Assembly: GCA_044426045.1 (NCBI GenBank)
Contig: JAWXUX010000004.1
Coordinates: 115,767 to 179,766, forward strand
DNA: 64,000 bases
Direction of reading: 5' to 3'
Origin: JAWXUU01 sp044426045
Lineage (GTDB): Bacteria > Bacillota > Clostridia > Christensenellales > CAMQZB01
The first letter of the stretch is position 1. Each line of letters opens with the position of its first letter. Both the position numbers and the translations under genes were made by a program. Of the stretch, positions 8,800 through 17,770 are shown piece after piece. Below the pieces are notes generated by a model that saw only the letters and a program-made list of their open reading frames with translations, was not told the DNA's origin and did no database searches.

Positions 8800-11700
8800 T
8801 TATACAAGTTTCTTGTATGATTCAATTCTGTTTGCAGCTTCTTGTTCAGCTCTTTCGAACAAAGCTTCTGCTTTTTCAGGATTTTGTTTTTTGAGTGAAG
8901 CGTATCTAACTTCTGAACCAATGAAGTCTTGGTATTTTTCAGTAGTTTGATTTTTGCTGTCAAGAGTGAATGGGTTTTTGCCAGCTTCAATCAAAGTTGG
9001 GTTGTATCTGTAAAGTGACCAGTAACCAGCTTCAACGGCACGTTTCATTTCGTTTTGAGTCATGCTCATGTTGATACCGTGGTTGATACATGGTGCGTAA
9101 CAGATGATAAGTGAAGGACCATTGTAAGCTTCAGCTTCTTTAATAGCGTTCACGAATTGAGTTTGGTTTGCACCCATAGAGCATTGTGCAACATAAACGT
9201 AGCCATAACTCATAGCAATCATACCAAGGTCTTTTTTCTTGATGTTTTTACCAGCAGCTGCGAATTTTGCAATCGCACCAGTTGGAGTTGATTTTGAAGC
9301 TTGTCCACCAGTGTTAGAGTAAACTTCAGTATCCAAAACAAGAATGTTAACGTCTTCGCCCATTGCGATAACGTGGTCAAGACCGCCGTAACCGATATCG
9401 TAAGCCCAACCGTCACCACCAAAGATCCAGATTGATTTTTTAACTAGGCAATCAGCAGCACCTTCGATTGAAGCCACAAGGTCGCCAAGAGCGCCGTCAT
9501 ATGATTTTCCGAAAGTTGCTTTAACAGCTTCAGTTGCTGTGATAGAAGCATCAGTATCGTTTTTGTTAGCAATCCAAGTGCTGTAAGCATCAGCTGTTGC
9601 AGCATCAACACCAAGTTCGATAGCTTTTTGCATATTTTCAGTCAAATTAGCACGTTTTGCAGCATATGCAAGGTTCATACCATAACCGAATTCAGCATTA
9701 TCTTCGAACAAGCTGTTTGCCCAAGCAGGACCGTGACCTTTTTTGTTAACAGTGTAAGGACAAGTTGGAGCAGAACCGCCATAGATTGAAGAACAACCAG
9801 TAGCATTTGCAATCACCATTCTGTCACCGAATAATTGAGTGATAACTTTAACGTAAGGAGTTTCGCCACAACCAGCACAAGCGCCAGAGAATTCAAACAA
9901 AGGTTGTTCAAATTGGCTACCTTTAACGCTGAATTTGTTGAATGTGTTTGGAATTTCAGGAACTTGAAGTGAATATTCATAGTTAGCAGTTTCAACATCA
10001 ACAATTGATGCAAGACTAACCATTTCAAGTGCTTTATTTTTCGCAGGACAAACATTTGCACAAACGCCACAACCAGAGCAGTCTAGTGGAGAAATTTGCA
10101 TTCTGTATTGGAAACCAGGTTTGCCAGTGCAATCTTTTGTTTCGAAAGAAGCAGGAGCGTCAGCAACGTTTTCAGCTACAACTGGTCTTATTACTGCGTG
10201 AGGACAAACGAAAGAACATTGGTTACATTGAATACAGTTTTCTTTGATCCATTTTGGAACTTTGTTTGCAATACCACGTTTTTCGAATTGAGTAGTAGCA
10301 GTTGGAACTGATCCATCAGCATTGAAAGCAGAAACTGGAAGTTTGTCACCTTCTTGTGAAAGAATTGGATGAACAACAGTTTCGAAGTATTCATTTGCAG
10401 GAATAGCCGCAAGTGGAGCACCTTCAGTTGTAGTTGCCCATGATTCTGGGTAAGCGATTTCAACAAGTGCATCAATGGCAAGGTCAATAGCGTCACAGTT
10501 CATTTTAACAACCGCGTCACCTTTTTTGCCGTATGATTTTTTAACAGCTTGTTTCATATAATCTGAAGCTTCAGCATAAGGAATAACTTCAGCAAGTTTG
10601 AAGAAAGCAGCTTGCATAACCGCATTGATTCTGTTTCCAAGACCAACTTTTGCAGTAACGTCAAGAGCGTTCAAGTTGTAAAGTTTAGCGCCTTTTTTAG
10701 CGATAGCATTTTTCACTGATGAAGGAAGATTAGCTTCCATTGCTTCAAGCGAGCTCCAAGCAGAGTTCAAAAGGAAAATACCGCCTTCTTTAAGGTCAGT
10801 TATCATATCGTATCTAGTAACGTATGAAGAGTTGTGGCAAGCAATGAAGTCAGCAGTGTCGATAAGGTAAGCTGATTTGATTGGTTTATCACCGAATCTC
10901 AAGTGAGAAATTGTGATACCGCCAGATTTCTTAGAGTCATAAACGAAGTAACCTTGAGCGTATTTATCAGTGTGGTCACCGATGATTTTGATTGAGTTTT
11001 TGTTTGCGCCAACAGTACCGTCTGATCCAAGACCATAAAATTTGCAACGAATCATACCTTCAGGAGAAGCGTCGATTTTGTCGCCAGCTGGAAGAGAAGT
11101 GTGAGTCACGTCATCAATGATACCAACAGTGAAGTGGTTTTTTGGAGTTTCAAGTGATGCATTTGCAAAAATTGAACCGATCATTGAAGGAGTGAATTCT
11201 TTTGAGCCAAGACCGTATCTACCACCAACAACAGTGATATCTTTTTTGCCTTGTTCAAGAAGTGTAGAGCACACGTCGAGGTAAAGTGGTTCACCCATTG
11301 AACCAGGTTCTTTTGTTCTGTCAAGAACTGAAAGAACTTTACAAGTTGCAGGAATTGCTGCGATGAATTTTTCTTGTGAGAATGGACGATACAATCTAAC
11401 TTGAATCATACCAACTTTTTGACCGATAGAATTCAAATAATCAATAGCTTCCATACAAGTGTCCGCACCAGAGCCCATCAAAACGATAACGTTTGTTGCG
11501 TCTTCCGCACCATAATAATCAAACAAGTTATATTTTCTGCCAGTGATAGTAGAAACTTTAGCCATATAATCTTCAACGATTGCAGGAACAGCGTCATAAT
11601 ATTTGTTAGCCGCTTCTCTGTTTTGGAAGTAGATATCAGGGTTTTGAGCAGTACCTTTTTGATGTGGATGTTCTGGGTTCAAGCCTCTTGCTCTGAAATC

Positions 11701-12297
11701 AGCAACAGCATCCATATCAACAAGTGGTTTCATTTCTTCATAATCGATAACGTCGATTTTTGAAACTTCATGAGAAGTTCTGAAACCGTCAAAGAAGTGA
11801 AGGAAAGGAACTTTTGAAGTGAGAGTTGCAAGGTGAGAAACAAGACCCAAATCCATAGATTCTTGAACTGAAGAACTTGCAAGCATTGCAAAACCAGTGT
11901 TTCTACAAGCCATAACGTCTGAATGATCGCCAAAGATTGAAAGCGCATGAGCCGCAAGCGCACGAGCAGAAACATGGAAAACAGTTGGTAAAAGTTCACC
12001 AGCGATTTTGTACATGTTTGGGATCATCAAAAGCAAACCTTGAGACGCTGTGTATGTAGTAGTCAATGAACCAGCAACAAGCGATCCATGAACTGCACCA
12101 GCAGCACCAGCTTCAGATTGCATTTCAGCCATTCTGAGTGAGTTTCCAAAGATGTTTTTTCTGCCAACAGCTGACCATTCGTCTGCGATTTCCGCCATTG
12201 GTGAAGATGGTGTGATTGGGTAGATAGCAGCTACTTCACTAAAGGCATAAGCCACATGAGAGGCAGCGGTATTACCGTCAATTGTCATTTTCTTCAT
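8800..12297 (-). CDS. nifJ: Pyruvate:ferredoxin (flavodoxin) oxidoreductase
   Basis: Single-chain 1,165-residue PFOR: oxidises pyruvate plus CoA to acetyl-CoA and CO2, reducing ferredoxin; thiamine diphosphate and three 4Fe-4S clusters. In order: N-terminal domain I (AYAFSEVAAIYPITPSSPMAE), domain II with GADTCMEAIDYL, domain III (GLGSDGTVGANKNSIKI), two ferredoxin-type clusters (CIQCNQCSFVCPHA and CSGCGVCANVCPAKN, about 690-760), and the TPP domain (GDGWAYDIGYGGLDHV...NTGGQASKSTP, about 965-1005), with CAGCGETPY holding the third-cluster cysteines. GGAGGAAAT precedes ATG 12297. Marks a fermentative anaerobe; probably its main acetyl-CoA source. Confidence 0.98.
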   Translation of the reverse strand: MKKMTIDGNTAASHVAYAFSEVAAIYPITPSSPMAEIADEWSAVGRKNIFGNSLRMAEMQSEAGAAGAVHGSLVAGSLTTTYTASQGLLLMIPNMYKIAGELLPTVFHVSARALAAHALSIFGDHSDVMACRNTGFAMLASSSVQESMDLGLVSHLATLTSKVPFLHFFDGFRTSHEVSKIDVIDYEEMKPLVDMDAVADFRARGLNPEHPHQKGTAQNPDIYFQNREAANKYYDAVPAIVEDYMAKVSTITGRKYNLFDYYGAEDATNVIVLMGSGADTCMEAIDYLNSIGQKVGMIQVRLYRPFSQEKFIAAIPATCKVLSVLDRTKEPGSMGEPLYLDVCSTLLEQGKKDITVVGGRYGLGSKEFTPSMIGSIFANASLETPKNHFTVGIIDDVTHTSLPAGDKIDASPEGMIRCKFYGLGSDGTVGANKNSIKIIGDHTDKYAQGYFVYDSKKSGGITISHLRFGDKPIKSAYLIDTADFIACHNSSYVTRYDMITDLKEGGIFLLNSAWSSLEAMEANLPSSVKNAIAKKGAKLYNLNALDVTAKVGLGNRINAVMQAAFFKLAEVIPYAEASDYMKQAVKKSYGKKGDAVVKMNCDAIDLAIDALVEIAYPESWATTTEGAPLAAIPANEYFETVVHPILSQEGDKLPVSAFNADGSVPTATTQFEKRGIANKVPKWIKENCIQCNQCSFVCPHAVIRPVVAENVADAPASFETKDCTGKPGFQYRMQISPLDCSGCGVCANVCPAKNKALEMVSLASIVDVETANYEYSLQVPEIPNTFNKFSVKGSQFEQPLFEFSGACAGCGETPYVKVITQLFGDRMVIANATGCSSIYGGSAPTCPYTVNKKGHGPAWANSLFEDNAEFGYGMNLAYAAKRANLTENMQKAIELGVDAATADAYSTWIANKNDTDASITATEAVKATFGKSYDGALGDLVASIEGAADCLVKKSIWIFGGDGWAYDIGYGGLDHVIAMGEDVNILVLDTEVYSNTGGQASKSTPTGAIAKFAAAGKNIKKKDLGMIAMSYGYVYVAQCSMGANQTQFVNAIKEAEAYNGPSLIICYAPCINHGINMSMTQNEMKRAVEAGYWSLYRYNPTLIEAGKNPFTLDSKNQTTEKYQDFIGSEVRYASLKKQNPEKAEALFERAEQEAANRIESYKKLV

Positions 12298-12335
12298 ATT
12301 GAGATTTCCTCCTAAATAAAATCATAATATATACA

Positions 12336-12387
12336 TGGAATAATATATTCCAAACATAAGTATACCCCAACATGTCCCATAAGTCAA
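12336..12387 (-). promoter_or_regulatory. nifJ promoter with a palindromic operator at the start site
   Basis: On the minus strand: -35 TTGACT (12382-12387), 17-base spacer, -10 TATACT (12359-12364), predicted start about 12352. Exactly there lies the palindrome TGGAATA-ATA-TATTCCA (12336-12352), well placed for a repressor. It does not look like a Rex site; the regulator is unknown. Confidence 0.7.
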
Positions 12388-12529
12388 TAGCCAATTCATA
12401 AAATTTCAAATAAATTTTGCAATTTTTTACACTTTTTTATCAACCTCAACAAAAAATAAAACGCTTGTTAATTTTGTGACGAATTTCGCAATAAAAATAA
12501 CACCCACATGCCAAAAAAATCCCCAAAAC

Positions 12530-12680
12530 CCCTACCCAAAATGCGTAGGGGCGACACCCATGTGTGCGCCCGCTCTCCAACGCCCGCCAAAATTAAAATA
12601 TAGAAAGCACGAGCAAAGCGAGTGCATTACCACACCTTTCACCTTTTACCTTTCACCTTTCACCTTTCACCTTTCACCTT
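12530..12680. repeat. Intergenic repeat cluster: GC-rich palindrome plus hairpin and heptamer array
   Basis: Two adjoining elements in the 525-bp gap between nifJ and glcK. First, 12536-12584, a palindromic unit around CGTAGGGGCGACACCC...GCGCCCGC, a type of extragenic palindrome common in gut Bacillota. Second, the hairpin GCACGAGCAAAGCGAGTGC (12607-12625), then ATTACCACA and about six copies of an ACCTTTC-like heptamer to 12680. The second is half of the paired element at 2715 and 13840. No gene is apparent; the rest of the gap is AT-rich leader. Confidence 0.65.
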
Positions 12681-12767
12681 ATCTCTATCCTTTCCCCCCA
12701 AAAATCCGCCATTCATAACCAAATATCACAAAAATCCCCCTTTTGGTGAATTTTAAACCCAAAAGTA

Positions 12768-12796
12768 TTGAAAAAACCAATAAAATTTGATATAAT
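12768..12796 (+). promoter_or_regulatory. Promoter of the ROK kinase gene
   Basis: TTGAAA (12768-12773), 17-base spacer, TATAAT (12791-12796); start about 12803, 38 bases before the ATG. Confidence 0.75.
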
Positions 12797-12840
12797 AACA
12801 AAATGATAGGTAAACACAATATGTGTTTTTGGAGGAAATA

Positions 12841-13797
12841 ATGAAATATTATATTGGAATTGATTTGGGCGGAACAAACATCAAAGCGGGGATAGTTGAC
12901 GAAAACGGTAAACTTCTATCTTCAAAAAGCGTAAAAACTAATTGCCCTAGACCAGCGGAAGCGATAATGGACGATATGGCGACACTTTGCGTGGACGTTG
13001 CAACGGAATTTGGCTTGACTCTTGACGAAATCGAAAAAATCGGTATCGGCACACCAGGAACTGTGAACAATATCAAAGGTGAACTCATATATTCAAATAA
13101 TCTCGATGCCGAAAATGTTATGATGAAAGACTATCTTGAAGCAAAACTTTCAAGAAAGGTGTATGTGGATAACGATGCAAATGCCGCTGGCGTTGCCGAA
13201 TATATTTTTGGCGCAGGCAAAGATGTGAATTCAATGATAGCAATCACCCTTGGCACTGGCGTTGGAAGCGGAATTATCATCGACGGCAAAATATTGCAAG
13301 GCTCAATGTTTTCGGGTGGCGAGATTGGTCACATGGTTATAAGCGTTGGCGGAAGACAATGCACATGTGGCAGAAAAGGCTGTTTTGAAGCGTATTCATC
13401 AGCAACGGGGCTGATTGCAACAACAAAGGAAAAAATGCTTGAAAACCGCGAAAGTGCGATGTGGAGCGAAGTTTCCGATATCAGCGAAGTGAACGGCAGG
13501 CTTGCCTATAACTATTCAAGAAAAGGCGACGAAACTGCGATTGCTGTTGTGAAAGAATATGAAGAATATCTCGCATCAGGTCTTGCAAGCGTTATCAACA
13601 TCTTCCAACCCGACATTATCTGCCTTGGCGGTGGGGTTGCAAACGAAAAGGAAAACATGCTTGTGCCAGTTCGCGCAATCGTTGAAAGTGAAACATACGA
13701 TAAAGATAACCACACAAAAATCGTTTCAGCCAAACTAGGCTACGAAGCGGGCATTGTCGGTGCAGCTTTCCTTTGGAAAATTATCGATAATCAATAA
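12841..13797 (+). CDS. glcK: ROK-family glucokinase
   Basis: Phosphorylates glucose with ATP at entry to glycolysis. 318 residues. The ATP-binding phosphate-1 motif is GIDLGGTNIKAGIVD (residues 5-19); DNDANAAGVAEYIFGAG carries the catalytic Asp; the ROK sugar-binding and zinc site is GEIGHMVI...CTCGRKGCFEAYSS (about residues 160-188) with the His and three Cys in place; adenosine-site GGG is ICLGGGVANE. There is no N-terminal winged helix, so it is a kinase, not a NagC/XylR repressor. ATG 12841 follows GGAGGAAATA; the frame extends 6 codons upstream without a better site. Confidence 0.92.
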   Translation: MKYYIGIDLGGTNIKAGIVDENGKLLSSKSVKTNCPRPAEAIMDDMATLCVDVATEFGLTLDEIEKIGIGTPGTVNNIKGELIYSNNLDAENVMMKDYLEAKLSRKVYVDNDANAAGVAEYIFGAGKDVNSMIAITLGTGVGSGIIIDGKILQGSMFSGGEIGHMVISVGGRQCTCGRKGCFEAYSSATGLIATTKEKMLENRESAMWSEVSDISEVNGRLAYNYSRKGDETAIAVVKEYEEYLASGLASVINIFQPDIICLGGGVANEKENMLVPVRAIVESETYDKDNHTKIVSAKLGYEAGIVGAAFLWKIIDNQ

Positions 13798-13839
13798 ACA
13801 ATATATGTGTAATATATCAAAACTAGAATGTTTGTGTAT

Positions 13840-14052
13840 TTAGGTAATAGGTAATAGGTAATAGGTAATAGGTAATAATTGTGGTAATGCACTCGCTTTG
13901 CTCGTGCTTTCCATTATTTAGATATTATTATCAGAGCCAAACACTTTACATTGTAAAAACATAATATGGTACAAAGTTTGAAATATTGTATGCACGAGGC
14001 GAAGCCGAGTGCCTACCTTCACTATTCACTATTCACTATTCACTATTACCTA
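13840..14052. repeat. MITE-like element with paired hairpins and heptamer arrays
   Basis: Begins with five TAGGTAA heptamers (13841-13875), then TGTGGTAAT and the hairpin core GCACTCGCTTTGCTCGTGC (13889-13907). The right half has the opposite arrangement: hairpin GCACGAGGCGAAGCCGAGTGC (13992-14012) then four CACTATT heptamers (14020-14047). The outermost 10 bases are inverted repeats (TTAGGTAATA / TATTACCTAA). It fills the glcK-ECF gap and contains no gene. Confidence 0.7.
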
Positions 14053-14084
14053 ATTTAGCATAAGGACAAAAGGAAAAAACAATA

Positions 14085-14852
14085 ATGAACAAACTATCAA
14101 CAAGAAAAATAGTCTTGCTGTCACTTCTGTCAGCGCTTTGCTATGTGATTTTATATCTCAAAATACCAATTCCATCACCCGTTGGAAACCCATTTTTGCA
14201 CCTTGGAAACATGCTTGTGATGCTTTTCTCGCTGCTTTTTGGCGGTGCGATTGGCGGAATTGCGGGAAGTATTGGCATGGGTCTTTATGACCTTTTGAAC
14301 GGATATCACCTCTATGCACCAAAAACAATCATCTTGAAGTTTTTGATGGGCGTCGCGTGCAGTTTTGTCTATGCGATTGCAACAAAAACGCTAAGTGAAA
14401 AAATCAACACAGTTGTGCTAGCGCTTGGAATATTTTTCCTCGCAATCGGCGTGGCAATTCATGGGACATATCTCGCAACCGACGGCATTATATATATAGT
14501 AAGCATAGATTCGACTATTTCGTTTTCTTCACTCCTATATATTGGGGCATATATTCTTGCTGTGCTTATGTTTGCAGGCTATTGTTTTGCTAAAAATAAA
14601 AACGACGACTTTAAATGTGCGCTCTTTGCTTGCACCTCGGCATTATTTGTCAATTTGATTGGTGAGTTTTTCCTTGGGGCGGTGCAATACACAATAATGA
14701 CGGGCACTACTTTTGGTGCAAGCATGATTCTTTCAGCTATAAGCTTGCCCGCAACACTTCTGAATGGTATCATTTCAATAATAGTTGCAGTGAATTTGTT
14801 TTATATAATCAAAAACAAGACCGGCATGCTAGACAATTGGAAAAATATTTGA
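14085..14852 (+). CDS. ECF transporter S component, substrate unknown
   Basis: 255-residue membrane protein with about six hydrophobic segments. The N-terminus RKIVLLSLLSALCYVILYLKIPIPSPVGNPFLHLGNMLVMLFSLLFGGAIGGIAGSIGMGLYDLLNG has the small-residue helix 1 and the loop pattern of energy-coupling-factor S components. It would bind a vitamin or similar nutrient and borrow an EcfAAT module encoded elsewhere; none is in the window. The ATG at 14085 has only AAGGA upstream. I see no riboswitch in front that would reveal the substrate. Confidence 0.75.
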   Translation: MNKLSTRKIVLLSLLSALCYVILYLKIPIPSPVGNPFLHLGNMLVMLFSLLFGGAIGGIAGSIGMGLYDLLNGYHLYAPKTIILKFLMGVACSFVYAIATKTLSEKINTVVLALGIFFLAIGVAIHGTYLATDGIIYIVSIDSTISFSSLLYIGAYILAVLMFAGYCFAKNKNDDFKCALFACTSALFVNLIGEFFLGAVQYTIMTGTTFGASMILSAISLPATLLNGIISIIVAVNLFYIIKNKTGMLDNWKNI

Positions 14853-14873
14853 TAAACTAAATACGTAAGATAA

Positions 14874-14940
14874 AATGGACTGTTGCAAAAAACAGTACTG
14901 AATGAATTTCATCAGTATATATATTTTGCAACAGTCCATT
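14874..14940 (+). terminator. Long hairpin terminator after the ECF gene
   Basis: 17-bp perfect outer stem AATGGACTGTTGCAAAA (14874-14890) / TTTTGCAACAGTCCATT (14924-14940) with an inner TACTGA/TCAGTA stem. It could also be the trace of a small inverted-repeat element. Confidence 0.75.
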
Positions 14941-15038
14941 ATTTGTTATATTGTTTATTATAAGTTTATAACAAAATAATATACTACGAAATGTTTAAAA
15001 AAGTTCAAAATTTATAATTTTAATCATAGGAGAGATAT

Positions 15039-15878
15039 ATGAAAGCGAAAACTAAGAAAAAGATTTACATAGCGGTTGTACTCGTTATTATTGCTGCTAT
15101 TGCAATTTGGGTTGTTGTTGCAAACCAAGAACCAGAGGATGCGAAATACGATTCATTCACAATGGAAACGGGCACAATCAAAAAAGTTGTTGTTTCAAGC
15201 GCGTCGGTTGCTGCCGAAGATATATCAATCGGCTATGCCCCAGTAAGTGGCGAAATCAAGCTGTATTTTGAAGAGGGCGACACTGTTAAAAAGGACGAAG
15301 TAATCGCGAAAATCGGTGCATATTCAATCAAGGCACCACACGATGGTGAGTTATATCTTTATGTCGATCACGAAGATGACGTAGCATATGGCACTCCAAT
15401 TTATAAAATCATTGACTTTTCAAGTATCAAAATGGTTGGCACAGTGAGCGAACTTGACGTTGCGATTATGAGCGTTGGTCAAGAAGTGGAAATCACAATG
15501 AACTCATCAACAGATACATTCACTGGCGTTGTGACAAGCATTGATAAAGAAGGTCAAAACTATTCTGGTTCAACATACTACAACGTTGAAACAACACTTG
15601 AAGGTGAAAATCTCGAACAAATCTTCATCGGCATGACGGGCGACATCAAGGTTGAAACTGGCAGAGTTGAAGACGTCGTGACAGCACAACTAAACAAAAT
15701 TTCATTCTCGGGCTCAACTGCATATATCACAGTGAAAAACGCTGAAGGTGAATATGTCAACCAAGTGATTGAAGTTGGTTTCACCGACGGTCTCACAATT
15801 GAAGTTGTCGGACTTCCAGAAGGCACTATCTACTACTATGAAGCGGAAGAGGATATGCTTACTGCATACATGGGGTAG
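15039..15878 (+). CDS. HlyD/MacA-type membrane fusion (adaptor) protein
   Basis: 279 residues: N-terminal membrane anchor (KKKIYIAVVLVIIAAIAIWVVVA, residues 4-28), then a lipoyl/barrel-sandwich domain (VSGEIKLYFEEGDTVKKDEVIAKI...APHDGELYLYVDHEDDV) and a beta-barrel (VGTVSELDVAIMSVGQEVEITMNSS). Short helical hairpin, as in Gram-positive adaptors. GGAGAGATAT precedes ATG 15039. Three bases separate it from the ABC ATPase gene, so the three genes encode one MacAB-like efflux or release system. Confidence 0.88.
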   Translation: MKAKTKKKIYIAVVLVIIAAIAIWVVVANQEPEDAKYDSFTMETGTIKKVVVSSASVAAEDISIGYAPVSGEIKLYFEEGDTVKKDEVIAKIGAYSIKAPHDGELYLYVDHEDDVAYGTPIYKIIDFSSIKMVGTVSELDVAIMSVGQEVEITMNSSTDTFTGVVTSIDKEGQNYSGSTYYNVETTLEGENLEQIFIGMTGDIKVETGRVEDVVTAQLNKISFSGSTAYITVKNAEGEYVNQVIEVGFTDGLTIEVVGLPEGTIYYYEAEEDMLTAYMG

Positions 15879-15881
15879 TCG

Positions 15882-16556
15882 ATGAAACAAGTATTGAAAA
15901 TGACTGACATCAGGAAAGATTATATAATGGGTGAAGAGGAAGTTTTTCACGTATTGAAAGGTCTTGATTTCGAAGTGAATGAAGGTGACTATATCGCAAT
16001 ATTGGGACCTTCAGGAAGTGGTAAATCAACTTTCATGAACATTATTGGCTGTCTTGATGAAGCGACAAGCGGGGAGTATATCCTTGCGGGAAAAGATATA
16101 AAAGGCAGAAGCGATAAAGAGCTTTCTATCATAAGAAACAAGGAAATTGGATTTATTTTCCAAAACTTCCAACTTCTTCAAAGAATGTCAATCTTGGATA
16201 ACGTTATGTTGCCAATGATATATCAAGGTCTATCTCTTCGCGAAAGAAAAAAACGTGCGGAGAAAATCCTTCGTGACGTAGGTCTTGAAACAAAATTCAG
16301 AAGTTTGCCAAGTCAGCTTTCTGGCGGTCAACAACAACGTGTGGCTATCGCAAGAGCACTAGTGACGAACCCATCAATTTTGCTTGCAGATGAGCCAACT
16401 GGCGCGCTGGATCAAAAAACTGGTATTGAAGTTATGGAACTTTTCGATAAATTGAACGCTGAAGGCAGAACAATCATCATGATCACCCACAGTGCCGAAA
16501 TCGCTTCAAGGGCGAGAAGAGTTTATAAAATCGTCGATGGATTGGAGGAGAAATAA
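15882..16556 (+). CDS. MacB/LolD-type ABC transporter ATP-binding protein
   Basis: 224-residue ATPase powering the adjoining FtsX-type permease. Walker A LGPSGSGKST (about 40-49), Q-loop IFQNFQLL, signature LSGGQQQRVAIARAL, Walker B ILLADEPTGALD and switch ITHS are intact. The ADEPTGALD form and the size place it in the MacB/LolD/YtrE group, which carry out mechanotransmission rather than classical solute transport. The ATG lies 3 bp after the adaptor stop, and its stop codon overlaps the permease start. Confidence 0.93.
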   Translation: MKQVLKMTDIRKDYIMGEEEVFHVLKGLDFEVNEGDYIAILGPSGSGKSTFMNIIGCLDEATSGEYILAGKDIKGRSDKELSIIRNKEIGFIFQNFQLLQRMSILDNVMLPMIYQGLSLRERKKRAEKILRDVGLETKFRSLPSQLSGGQQQRVAIARALVTNPSILLADEPTGALDQKTGIEVMELFDKLNAEGRTIIMITHSAEIASRARRVYKIVDGLEEK

Positions 16557-17728
16557 TGTTACTAGAAATTATAAAAATGTCCTTCAACACGTTGAAATCA
16601 AACGTTTTCAGAACGTTTTTGACAGTTCTTGGCGTGGTTATCGGTATCGCGAGTATCATTGGACTAACAGCCCTCACGGAAGGTGCACAAGACACAATGA
16701 TGAAAGAACTTGCAAACCTTGGTGGCGACACGCTTTATGTCGGAATAACAACAGACAGCTCAAAATCATACTTCAACGAAACTGATATCGAATCATTGCA
16801 AGAAATTGAAGGTGTCACTGGTATCATGCCATCAACTTCGGGCTATTATTCAGTTTCAGGAACATTTGGTATTGAAGATTTCGTCACAACAACGGGCGTT
16901 AACGAACTATATTTTGAAAGAAATGAAAATATTATCGAAGGAAGAGCACTAAACTATTATGACGTTTTGTATAAAACAAATACGGTAGTCCTCGGCGAAG
17001 ACCTTGCGGAAAGTTTGTTTGCAAATATGTCGCCAATCGGTGAATCAGTTAAAATCAAAGGCGTGGATTTCATCGTTGTTGGTGTTGCTGAAACAACAAA
17101 CGGACTAAGCTTTGTGACAGGATCAAACTGTTGCTATGTGCCATACACTCACATTGAAAGCACATTCCTTTCAGGCGGAATAACTTCACTTGAAATATAT
17201 TATGACACCGATATAAGAGATTTTGATTCAGTCGAAGCGGAAGTTGAACAAACTCTTTACTATATGCTAAACTCAAACGAAGATGCCTATTCAACATTCT
17301 CAATGGAATCAATCCTTGAAATGGTTGCGCTTGTTCAAGACACGATGTCACTTTTGATGATTGGTATCGCGAGCATTTCTCTTATTGTTGGTGGTATTGG
17401 TATCATGAATATGATGCTAACATCCGTGACTGAAAGAACAAACGAAATTGGTCTTAAAAAGGCACTAGGTGCCCAAAAACCAGTTATATTGCTTCAATTT
17501 ATCATCGAAGCGGTGATAATCAGTACAATCGGCGGAATACTAGGGGTTGGTCTTGGTTATGCATTCAGTGGCGTTTGTGCCGCACTTATGGACTTCACTC
17601 CAATCATAACAGGGGGAGCCGTGGGGATTGCCGTTGCATTCTCGGCAGCAGTTGGTCTTGTGTTTGGTATTATGCCAGCAAGAAAAGCGGCGAATTTGAA
17701 ACCTATTGATGCACTCCGTGCACTATAA
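16556..17728 (+). CDS. MacB/FtsX-family ABC transporter permease
   Basis: 390 residues. One N-terminal membrane helix (FRTFLTVLGVVIGIASIIGLTALTEG), a large extracytoplasmic MacB-PCD domain (about 45-260), then three C-terminal helices (LLMIGIASISLIVGGIGIMNMMLTSVTERTNEIG, with the conserved V-ER-EIG coupling motif, and two more after ALGAQ). Translation is coupled to the ATPase gene through the TAATG overlap. The set probably exports or shields against an antimicrobial or peptide, since a two-component system follows directly; the substrate is unknown. Confidence 0.92.
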   Translation: MLLEIIKMSFNTLKSNVFRTFLTVLGVVIGIASIIGLTALTEGAQDTMMKELANLGGDTLYVGITTDSSKSYFNETDIESLQEIEGVTGIMPSTSGYYSVSGTFGIEDFVTTTGVNELYFERNENIIEGRALNYYDVLYKTNTVVLGEDLAESLFANMSPIGESVKIKGVDFIVVGVAETTNGLSFVTGSNCCYVPYTHIESTFLSGGITSLEIYYDTDIRDFDSVEAEVEQTLYYMLNSNEDAYSTFSMESILEMVALVQDTMSLLMIGIASISLIVGGIGIMNMMLTSVTERTNEIGLKKALGAQKPVILLQFIIEAVIISTIGGILGVGLGYAFSGVCAALMDFTPIITGGAVGIAVAFSAAVGLVFGIMPARKAANLKPIDALRAL

Positions 17729-17770
17729 TAAGTAATAAAAATAAGCAAAAAAAACACTTGGAGGAACATT

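Noticed and set aside
12476..12718. 80-codon plus-strand frame between nifJ and glcK
   Set aside because: It spans the palindromic element and the ACCTTTC tandem repeats, and has no ribosome site.
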